Source: Dipteris shenzhenensis (taxonomy: Eukaryota; Polypodiophyta; Polypodiopsida; Gleicheniales). From it: a DNA stretch of 64,000 nt. Below the pieces are notes generated by a model that was not told the origin of the DNA, did no database searches, and saw only the letters and a list, made by a program, of their open reading frames with translations. This document shows positions 55,713 through 64,000 of the stretch, piece by piece; the first letter of the stretch is position 1, and every line of letters starts with the position of its first letter. The position numbers and the translations under genes were made by a program. The stretch is from the NCBI GenBank assembly GCA_047967505.1, contig CM106541.1. One strand, written 5' to 3'.

Positions 55713-56348
55713 CTAGCATTTTGTTGGATTTAGGGAGATGCCATACTCCCTGCATTTGATTAGTACTGCTTCAAGACATTTGAAGTGGTCTTTTTTGTTT
55801 GAATGGATGCACAAATCATCCAAGAACACTTGTAAAAACTTATTCAAAAATGACTTGAAAGCTGTGAACATGACTCGCTGGAATGTGGCCGGGGCATTAC
55901 AAAGGCCGAATGGCATGACTCTATATGCAAAAATACCCCATTTTGTAGCAAATGCTGTTTTTGATTAGTCTTTAGGAGCAATTTGCACTTGGTTATAGCC
56001 ACTGAAGCCATCCAAGAAGCTCTATATTTCGGAGTCTGCCACTTTTTCCAACACTTTTTTTGTTAAGGGTAGGGGATAGTGATCCCTAATTGTGGTGGCA
56101 TTCACATTTTTTAAGTTTACGAAAATCCTGAGCTTCTTGTTGCGTTTAGGCACAATGACAATGGGTGAAACCCAATCAGTGTGCTCTATCTTGTAGATGA
56201 ATCCGGCATCTAGGAGTTTTTCTAGCTCGTCATCATAAACCATGGTGCCATACTTAGGATTTGTGCGATAAGGTCGACATACCTTAGGGTGAGCACCTTC
56301 CCTTATAGGTATCATGTGTACTGCCACTTCTAGTGAAATTCGTTTCAT
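55713..56348 (-). pseudogene. Ty3/gypsy reverse transcriptase
   Basis: One frame throughout, with two internal stops and one at its end. Motifs in order: LEKLLDAGFIYKIEHTDWVS, PIVIVPKRNKKLRIFVNLKN, NATTIRDHYPLPL, SFLDGFSGYNQVQIAPKD (motif A Asp), MPFGLCNAPATFQRVM (motif B) and LQVFLDDLCIHS, the catalytic YxDD box with Phe replacing Tyr. The intact motif order shows recent descent from an active element. Confidence 0.9.
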
Positions 56349-56463
56349 CTCTTTGTATTACCATGCTAGGCAGTCACGGTATTCCATTAGGAGTGCTTTG
56401 AGTTTGTTTTCATCTTCTTGTTGAAGCTGTTTCCCAATGAAAACCTGTTTTTCTTCCTCCCCT

Positions 56464-58044
56464 TCAAGGGCGAGGTTTTATTGTGCGTGTTTTTGCCGGT
56501 CCCTCATAGATTGGAGTTTCTCCAATGCTATCGGTTTCTTGAACTTTAGATTCTCTAAGTAATCTTGGCATTGCTATTGGTGCACTACCACTTGTGTAAT
56601 TCTTGAAGTATTCTGGCACTTCTTGAAGATCGGCCTCTGATGGTGTTGAACTAGCCTGACATGTGCCATGTGTACTGGGTGGCATAGTTGTATTTACCAA
56701 TTTGTTAGGCTCTTTTTGATTTTCTTTTTTTGAAGTCTCTTGATTAAGCTTCATCTGCACATGTGGCTTATATTTCCGAAACTTCTTACGTTGGGAACTG
56801 TGGGGTAACTTTTCCACTGGTAAGGTGTTTCCAAGTAAGGGTTCATTGGCTGCGCATACTCCTTCTAGTCCCTCAGGGGACCCCATTCAAGAGGCAGTGG
56901 TTCTGATTTTGAGGGAGCTGGCTTTGCAAGGTACAATTTGACAATCCCTGTTTGGACTCGTTCGAACTCATTAAAGTGTTCGGCCTTGGCTTTTCTGCGG
57001 TTTCCTCCTTCAGCTTTCTTATGGGATCTTTTGCTGTTATTCAACTTTGGAGGTTCAACTTTTAGGAGTTTGACTGCCATTAGGGCATGCATAGTGGCTA
57101 AGTCATTATCAAAGATTTGATCTTCAATTTCAGCATTCTCAGCCTCTATTTCAAGGTCCTTCTTCAGGTTCATTATTCCACTCGAGGTCAGCCATAATGA
57201 ATGGCATCTCTAGATCAATTGGTTCTTCATGTGTGAGTGAAGGATCTACCTGTAGCACCTTATCATCTATCTGTGAGAAGATGGGGTCTAATGAATGGCA
57301 GTTGTCGATGGTTGCCAATGTTTGTATCCAATTATTGACATTGCTTTGTGAATCGCCCACTATGGCATGCTATTGCAAGGGAGCTGATTTGCTTGAGATT
57401 GTTGTTGAAGATGTGTCATCCAACGCTCTAGGCACAATTGATTTTATAGCTCCTATTCCCACATTCACCCTAACTACTGTGTCGTGATTCTGGATTGTCA
57501 GTCTATCAGTTCCCCAATCATGGAGGACTGATGCTTCTCGTAACCAAGGATGTCCCAATAAGATTTGATAGGATTTTTTGGGGAGATCCAAGATTGTGAA
57601 TTGAAGGGAAAAGTGGACTCCTACGATCTTTGTAGACATGCCATTTACTATTCACAAGGGTTTAGCCCGTGAATCATGGGCAAGGTGTATGTTAAAGTTA
57701 GCCTTTTGCTTTGGTGGGAGATCCCATTCTTCGTAGAGCTCCTTTGATAGGACATTTACACCTGCTCCACCATCCACTATGGCTTGAACTTCATTATATG
57801 CCTTGTGGATCAAAGGCACAGTAATGTTGCATATGTCATCTCTCTCACCCATCTGCACCAGGATATCTTCGATGTTGTTCATAGGTGGAGGGGGATTTGC
57901 GAGTTCAATCCATCCTTTGAAACTCTCCCAGAGATTGGGACAATTCCGTCGGAGGATTCCAATGGGAATTGACACAGGGCAACTCAGGATGCTAGAGAGT
58001 GCGGCTCCTTCAAGTTGACATGGCAGTACATTATGTTGTGGAGT
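56464..58044 (-). pseudogene. Ty3/gypsy aspartic protease region
   Basis: Protease core VQAIVDGGAGVNVLSKELYE (57720-57790), with Asp-Gly-Gly in place of the usual Asp-Ser/Thr-Gly. Then come FTILDLPKKSYQILLGHPWL and ASVLHDWGTDRLTIQ, the flap and the ILLGxPWL segment near the second conserved region. The same frame runs from gag with several in-frame stops; frameshifts lie near 57160 and 56880. A linker rich in Lys/Glu/Pro separates the protease from RT. Confidence 0.8.
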
Positions 58045-59958
58045 CTATTGTTGGAACAAAGGATCGAGTACAGTATCAATACTTTGTGGGGCTAAGTCAT
58101 GGATTTGGTCTTGAGCTTGTTTCTCAACCTCAAATTGAGCTTTTTTCTTAGCCTCAAATTGAGCTTGTTTCTCAGCCTCAAATTGAGCTTGTTCCTTTTG
58201 TACCCATTGTTGAAGTGCCTGAAAACGAGCCTTCTCCACCTCTACATTTGGGTATGGAGCTTCTTTTATTTGAGGCTAGGGACTTGATGTGGATGAGCTC
58301 GGCTGCTCATTGCTTGGTGGAGGTGGAGGCACTTGTGCTTTCTTTTTAAGAAGTCGCTTTGGTTGGATTGGAATGTTAAGGTCCTTGGTGGCCTCTTTCT
58401 GTTGGCGTGTAATTACATTTATAGGTTGTGATATTACACTTGTTGGACCCAGACTTTGATGGTCCACCCCAATGATGCCGATTGGGATGTCAGGCTTAAC
58501 CTCTGTTTGTTGTGGGTCTTTATTTTTCATGGGACGATCCATACAGGCATGTCTTATGCCACAGTCTCTGCAGAGTGGTTGGAAAGTAGCCGAGCTACCA
58601 CGATGAGGGCACTCTACGATCCGGTGATTTTTGCCACAACCGTAGCACTTCATTGGTGCTCGATATGTGTTGGGACGTACTTGATTTGCATAAACTAGCA
58701 TTAGACCCTCTGCACCTTCTACATAGTACACTAGGTACTCTATTTCATACTCAAATGACGAGTCTACTTCCTTGGCTTGTTATTGATGTATTGGAACTAC
58801 CTGAGGAGCTGGATTTGGTGCTCTTGGATATGGTCGTGGATTCAGATTCCTGAGTAGTTGTGGGACTTGTGTCCGAATGAGAACAGGATTTAGCCTCGGA
58901 GCTAGGGGTGCTTGTGCAAGTGCCGATTGCTTGTACACTGGCATGGGGGCCACTTGGTATTGTTGAGGTCGAGGTGGGTTGTTGCGCATGTTGAAGATGC
59001 AACTGCTTTCATCATGGCCGCCGACGACGCAGATATGGCACCACAACCTTGGCAGTGGATTTGCTTGTGCAGTGATCCTGGCTCTTAGGACCAGGCACTC
59101 ATTTGCTGTATGATTGGCCATGCGGTGTGGACACCAGACAATATAATGCTGTGGATATGTTTGAGTTGGCGGCTGAGACAAGTGAAGTTTTTGTTCCATG
59201 GCCTGCATCATGTCTTCTTTCAACTTCATGGTCCTGGCCTCTAAGCGATCTTCATTTGATGTTTCAGTAGTGGACTTGGATTTGCCTTTTTTCGAGCGTT
59301 TATCTTGTGTACTAGATCTGTCGTCATCACTGCTAGTGTCTAAGTCGGTCATGCCATCATCGATGTCAATGGCTACCGCATGAGCGGCACTGTACGTTTC
59401 AAAGCTACTTATCTTTTTCATATCCTTTCGAATTTTCTTTCTTAGTCCTGCAATGAACCATGCCGTGAGGTACTTTGCATCTGGGCATGGGTCACATTTG
59501 GCAATTAATCTTTTCATCTTACCTAGGTATGTGCGTACATCTTCTCGCCGGCCTTGTTCGATGTTGCTTAGTTGGAGAGTGGGATCATCTTGTAGCCTCT
59601 CCATTTGAAAGCGTTGTTTAAATTCTATTTGAAGTAGGTCCCATGTGGCACGCTCTTTCACTAGAAGGTCTATGTCCCATTCAAACGCTTCATCAACAGT
59701 TAAGGCCATGGGAAACCAAGCCACCTTGGTTTCATGGGATTGATCTCCACCTGCGCGACATGCGGCATCAAAATGCTGGAGGAATCGGGCTGGATCTCCC
59801 CTACCATTATATTTGGGAAGTTCCACTTTTCCTAAGGGGCACCTGCCTTGAGTATTATTATTTCTTTGATTAAAGAAATTGTCAGCCTTTGTATCGAGGT
59901 TGATATCCCCATCATTATCGCGACGGTGTCCAGCCATGTTGTGGTGTGGAGGAGTCAA
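58045..59958 (-). pseudogene. Ty3/gypsy gag
   Basis: Starts MTPPHHNMAGHRRDN. Capsid: LGKVELPKYNGRGDPARFLQ, KVAWFPMALTVDEAFEWD and IEFKQRFQMERLQDDPTLQL, the retrotrans_gag fold. Nucleocapsid knuckles: CHICVVGGHDESSC (C-x2-C-x5-H-x4-C as spaced here) and CYGCGKNHRIVEC with CRDCGIRHAC. One frame from 59958 to 58045 is interrupted by TAA at 58780 and TAG at 58276. The tail repeats QAQFEAEK three times (58100-58200). The first stop falls between the two groups of zinc knuckles. Confidence 0.88.
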
Positions 59959-60535
59959 AGGGAGTGATTGAATTTCAGGGGGGAATTTGGGGTAGAGGAT
60001 TGTCGGAGGCGGTGGTTATAGTAGAGTTGTATGCGGATTTGGCGAGCATTGGAGTCAAAGGCATTGGTCAGAATGTAGCTACATGCAGATTGGGCGAGAT
60101 TTGCAAAGGGTGTCTCTGCCACAAGTGCGAGTGTGGATGTAGTTTTGTTGGGAGGGTTAGAGTGGTGTTAATTTGTGTAGGGACCATCGTGTTAGTAATG
60201 TGCCTAAGATTGTCCTACGTGTGTAGGGAATTGTGCCAATGTAGACGGATCAATTATCGGAGGTCACGACGTGAAGATACGAGCGAATTCGTGCAAAACG
60301 AGGCCCACACGGGGGTGCAAATGAGCAAGTGCTAGGGATGTCGAAATGGTGTGAAATGGGTTGGAAAAATACCCCGTAGCGTGACGTTTTCGTGTGTGAA
60401 ATTTGGGTTCAAAAAGGGTCCAGTTTGGGTCCCAAACGGATGAGTTACGAGGGGTTAAAGTAGGGGTAAAATTGGCTTTTTTGGGGGGATGGTCTTAAGG
60501 GTGGTGTGAATGGACTTTAAGTCCAATTGAGGGGT

Positions 60536-60780
60536 TTGAACCAAGTAATTCTAGTTAGATAAACTAACCTATATCCTCCCAGTTACAGTAACTAGGAGGT
60601 TAACCTAACTAGTTTCACTAACTATAGTTAAGCACTAACTAAAGGTTAGTGAAACTAACTTAAGTGTTAGTAACTAACCTAGGTTAAACTAACCTAACCT
60701 AGGTTTAACTAAGCTAGCCTAGGTTAAACTAACCTAACCTAGGTAAAACTAACTTAGGGTTAGATTAATGGTTAGGTTAG
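60536..60780. repeat. Degenerate CCTAGGTTA-type short tandem array
   Basis: AACTAACCTAGGTT-like units of 12-15 bases, repeated about 14 times with variation (AAGCTAGCCTAGGTTAAACT and AACCTAACCTAGGTAAAACT). It superficially resembles plant telomere repeat but is not TTTAGGG. Confidence 0.75.
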
Positions 60781-61139
60781 GTTTTTTTTTTTTTCAAAAC
60801 TGTTTTTTGGGGGGGGGGGGGGGGGAGGATTTTCACGATGGCAGTTGGGGGGGGGGTTTTCGAGCAGTGGCGTGGGAAGGGGGGTGTTTTGAACAAAGGG
60901 GACGTGGAGGTGGAGGGGAGGGGTGAGGGGCAAGTGGGGGGTTTGTCGCGGCAAGCGGGGCGGGGCACGGAGGTGGCAGCGGTGCTGAGGTGGTGGAGGC
61001 GTTGGGCGGGCACCGTCGACACGCCGCCTGGGGCTAGCATTACGCGCGGGTGTCGCTGCGAGCGCTGGCCCTTGTTTAGTAAGGTAGGTTAGTTAGGTTA
61101 ATTTTTTTTTAAGGTTAGTGTAGGGAGTGGCCGGCGAGG

Positions 61140-61143
61140 GGGG

Positions 61144-61199
<56 letters not shown>

Positions 61200-61417
61200 A
61201 GGGAAAGAGAGAGATAGGGAGAGAGAGAGAAGAGAGAGGGGAGTAGAGAGACATTGAGAGAGAGAGAGGGAGAGAGAGAGGGAGAGAGGGGGGGGAAAAG
61301 AGAGAGAGAGAGAGAAAGAGAAGAGGGAGGGGGAGGGAAAGAGAGAGAGAGGGAGAGAGAGAGAGAGAGGGGGGAAAGAGAGAGAGAGAGGGGGAAAAGA
61401 GAGAGAGAGAGAGAGAG

Positions 61418-61483
<66 letters not shown>

Positions 61484-61506
61484 GGAGGGAAAGAGAGAGA
61501 GAGGGG

Positions 61507-61573
<67 letters not shown>

Positions 61574-61990
61574 GAGAGAGAGGGGGGGGGAAGGGGGTGA
61601 GGGAGTGGTGGAGATGGAGGGGGGGAGGGGGTGGTGGAGATGGGGGGGGGGGTGGTGGTGGTGGCAGGGGGTGGTGGAGATGGAGGGGGGTAGGGGGGAG
61701 GGGGTGGTGGAGAGGGAGGGGGGTGGGGGTAGGGGGGAAAGAGGTGGTGGAAATGGAGGGGGGTGGGGGGAGGGGAAATGGAGGGAGGGAGGGGGTGGTG
61801 GAGATGGAGGGGGGTTGGGGGGAGGGGAAATGGAGGGACGGAGGGGGAAAAGGGGTGGTGGAGATGGAGGGGGGTTGGGGGGAGGGGAAATGGAGGGAGG
61901 GAGGGGGTGGGGAGGGGGAAATGGAGGAAGGGAGGGGGTGGGGAGTGGTGAAGATGGAGGGGAGGGTGGAGGGGGAGATGGAGGAGGGGG
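61140..61990. repeat. 850-bp polypurine tract (GA)n / (GGGGGA)n / GGTGGTGGAGATGGAGG
   Basis: On the plus strand nearly every base is purine from 61147 to 61590 (GAGAGAG blocks separated by GGGGG). It is followed by repeats of GGTGGTGGAGATGGAGGGGG to 61990. The 320-codon minus frame and 267-codon plus frame here are Ser/Leu/Pro and Arg/Glu/Gly low-complexity shadows. Confidence 0.9.
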
Positions 61991-62728
61991 AGAAGAAAAA
62001 AGAAAAAAGAAAAAACTTGACGGACGGAAAACTTTGACGGAAAATGAAAAACTTTGACAAAAATCTAAAGGGAGGAAGAGATGGTCACTTGAACACTCTC
62101 CAAGTCTTTCTCGATGTAACGAGATTGTTGAGGATCAATGGACAATGGGTGGAGGGCTAGGTTATTGCTGCTGCGAGATGTGGGCTCGAAGTCACTTACC
62201 ATATGTGAGGATGAGAGTAGGGTGGTGGTCGATGGAGAGGGAGGAGTGTCTTGCATAGGGCTATGGTGAGGATGAGAGTAGGGTGGTGGTCGATGGAGAG
62301 GATGGAGGCAAGATGTGAAAGATCAAGAATGAGGGGGTGGGGTGGGTTTTTATAGGAAATGGGTTTAGGTTTAGGGATAAACCCTAAACTCTTCCCGAGT
62401 CATAACTTTTTATGGATAGCTCGGTTTGCTCTACTGCAAAAAGGTGAAATGATCGAAATTGCAAGCTCTACGCATTCGTTTCCACTACCTAGCCTGATTG
62501 TTTATCAAGTGGCTTATTTTTAAGAAATAAAGAAAATTTCTTAAGGTAGTAACCCAAGGTTGATGCTTGGGGTTGATATGTTTGGCTAGAAATGGAAAAA
62601 ATTTGTTTGGCTAGAAATGGAAAAAATTTTACTCTCCTTGGCCTTGCGTGTTATGTTTGTGAAAGTTCGAAGTAGTTTTTTTTTTACACATACCTATGTA
62701 TGTTTACTCGTTACTTGAGACGCTAGTC

Positions 62729-62746
62729 TCCCCGACAGCGGTGCCA
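62729..62746 (-). other. Ty3/gypsy primer-binding site
   Basis: TGGCACCGCTGTCGGGGA on the minus strand, two bases after the LTR-terminal CA. It is a close variant of TGGCGCCGTTGCCGGGGA, the site common in plant gypsy elements. It fixes the element's orientation and the end of the 5' LTR. Confidence 0.9.
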
Positions 62747-62999
62747 AATGTTGGTTCTTTCCTATGGCTTCCATAGGAAGAGTAGGGTTTTTTCAGTATG
62801 CAGGGTTCCGAGGCTTTTCGTCACCTACAAATACATCGGGGTTGTCGTTTGTAGTATACGTGTAGCTTAGGACCTCGAGTCGTGTTTTGGTGAGAGATGT
62901 AGGCTTAAGTCTAGTAAGCAAACATAGTGCATGCATAGGTAAAAGGAACATGTATCATCATGGTTGAGGTAATGAAGGCTTTCATCTTCATTGGGGGTT

Positions 63000-63220
63000 G
63001 AAGGGTTTAGGAGGAGTTTAAGGGTTAGAAGGAGGTTCCAGGGTTTAGAAGGAGGTTCTAAGGTTTAGAAGAGGTTCTAGGGTTAGAAGGAGGTTCCAAG
63101 GTTTAGAAGGATTTCCAAGGTTTAGAAGGAGGTTCCAGGGTTTAGAGAGAGGTTCCAGAGTTTAGAAGGAGTTCCAGAGTTTAGAAGAGGTTCCAAGGTT
63201 TAGAGTAGAGTACATGGTGG
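63000..63220. repeat. ~20-base minisatellite in the LTR
   Basis: GGTTTAGAAGGAGGTTCCAG-type units repeated about eleven times with small length changes (GAAGAGGTTCTAGG, GAAGGATTTCCAAGG). Confidence 0.9.
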
Positions 63221-63701
63221 AGAACTCGTCTCCCTTGTAGATCATGGAGATTAAGGGTTGAGGAACTAAGGGTTTAGGGGGAGCATCGGAGTGGGAGAGA
63301 AAGAAGATGTAAGACCATGGGGGAAAGAAGAGAGAGGAGGGAGGAGGAGGAGGAGGGAGGAGGAGAAGGGAGGAGGAGAGAGGAGGAGGAGGAGGAAGAG
63401 GGAGTAGGAGGAGGAGGAGGGAGGAGGAGGAGGAAGAGGGAGGGGGAGAAGGGAGGAGGAGGAGGGAGGAGGAGAGGGAGAGGATGGGTTGCAAGGTTGG
63501 AGGAGAGGGGAGGAGGAGTTGCAAGGTTAGGACATGCTTTTGGACATGGAGCGCAAGGAAGCATGGACACTTGAGACAATTGCTTGGAATACCAAAGTAG
63601 AACTCAACACAATGCCCCAAAGAGTGTGGGCTTCATTCCATTATGGGGTATTTATACAAGTTGGAGAGCTTCTCTCTCTACATGTAGGAATTGTAAGACA
63701 T

Positions 63702-64000
63702 TCTCTCTCTACATGTAGAACTTGCATATAGAAGTTGCATGTAGGAGTCGCATGTAGAACTCGCATGTAGGAGTTCCATGTAGAACTCGCATGTAGGTGT
63801 TGCATGTAGGAGTTGCATGTAGCAATTGCATGTAGAATTCGCATGTATGTAGGTGTTGCATGTAGGAGTTGCATGTAGAACTCGCATGTAGGAGTTGCAT
63901 GTAGGACTTGCATGTAGAACTCGCATGTAGAACTTGCATGTAGGACTCGCATGTAGAACTTGCATGTAGAACTCGTATGTAGAACTTGTATGTAGAACAT
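63702..64000. repeat. 13-base minisatellite in the LTR, open at the edge
   Basis: Units of the form GCATGTAGAACTC / GCATGTAGGAGTT, about 22 copies in near-perfect 13-base register from 63702 to the end, with one insertion (GTATGTAGGTGTT near 63845). Frames through it are repetitive and not genes. Confidence 0.92.

Larger units (their letters stand above)
59959..62728 (-). other. Leader of the Ty3/gypsy element, repeat-rich
   Basis: Lies between the primer-binding site and gag, about 2.8 kb. Contains an AACCTAACCTAGGTT-type array (60536-60780), a poly(G)/poly(C) run near 60812, a GC-rich block (60840-61080), a purine tract (61140-61990), and a direct repeat GTGAGGATGAGAGTAGGGTG at 62207 and 62261. 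Large frames in this stretch are translations of simple repeats. Confidence 0.7.
62749..64000 (-). mobile_element. 5' LTR of the Ty3/gypsy element (continues past the right edge)
   Basis: The LTR end CCAACA abuts the primer-binding site. At least 1.25 kb long. Contains a ~20-base minisatellite (63000-63220), a GGA-rich tract (63330-63480) and a 13-base minisatellite (63702-64000). The element's start was not reached. Confidence 0.75.

Noticed and set aside
60536-60780. Interstitial telomere repeats
   Set aside because: The unit is an irregular AACCTAGGTT type, not TTTAGGG, and lies inside a retrotransposon leader.
61098-62060. 320-codon minus-strand and 267-codon plus-strand open frames
   Set aside because: Both are translations of (GA)n and GGTGGA repeats (Ser/Leu/Pro or Arg/Glu/Gly only). 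No stop codons can occur in such repeats, so length is not evidence.
63641-64000. Open frames of up to 119 codons in three registers
   Set aside because: A 13-base minisatellite is open in every register; no protein signal.

Overview
The window is nuclear DNA from a large, repeat-rich plant genome. The evidence is a spliced plant SUMO E3 ligase gene (SIZ1 type) with GT-AG introns of up to ~22 kb, plus Ty1/copia and Ty3/gypsy elements with plant hallmarks, L1-like LINEs and tRNA-derived SINE-like repeats. The species cannot be read from the sequence. The size of the introns suggests a large-genome lineage such as a gymnosperm, fern or lycophyte, but that is inference.

Layout. Positions 1-30731 (minus strand) hold the SIZ1-like gene, with its start codon at 30731 and its C-terminus running off the left edge. 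Fourteen exons can be placed to the base: SAP domain, PHD finger, most of PINIT, SP-RING, and a long C-terminal exon with a SUMO-interaction motif. One exon, for the start of PINIT, was not found. It should lie in the intron between 3247 and 25184, which is filled with retroelement debris. Two tandem SINE-like repeats (31005-31556) lie upstream of the start codon.

Within that intron (5.9-17.1 kb plus strand, 20.1-21.8 kb minus strand) is a dense head-to-tail cluster of 5'-truncated LINE copies. Each ends in a short conserved 3' module (AGACC-loop-GGTCT hairpin, then TTAATA) and a (CT)n microsatellite rather than poly(A). The next copy usually starts immediately after the (CT)n. The encoded C-terminus carries a CCHC knuckle followed by two PCNA-binding (PIP-box-like) motifs, QxxITxFF/Y types, conserved across divergent copies. 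This cluster is the most interesting system in the window. One copy is interrupted by a 559-bp tandem array carrying TATA and TGACGTCA motifs.

From 34 to 46 kb lie more fragments of the same LINE family, an unrelated L1-type endonuclease fragment, copia RT/RNase H and integrase remnants, an inverted pair of copia LTRs, and a ~1.4 kb duplicated LINE block with a foldback hairpin. From 46 to 50 kb is AT-rich sequence with no confident gene. From 50.4 kb to the right edge is one large, decayed Ty3/gypsy element on the minus strand: LTR (open at the edge), primer-binding site, unusual leader with a ~0.85 kb purine tract, gag, protease, RT, RNase H and integrase, then an additional ~3 kb coding region after integrase. 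No host gene other than SIZ1 is supported.
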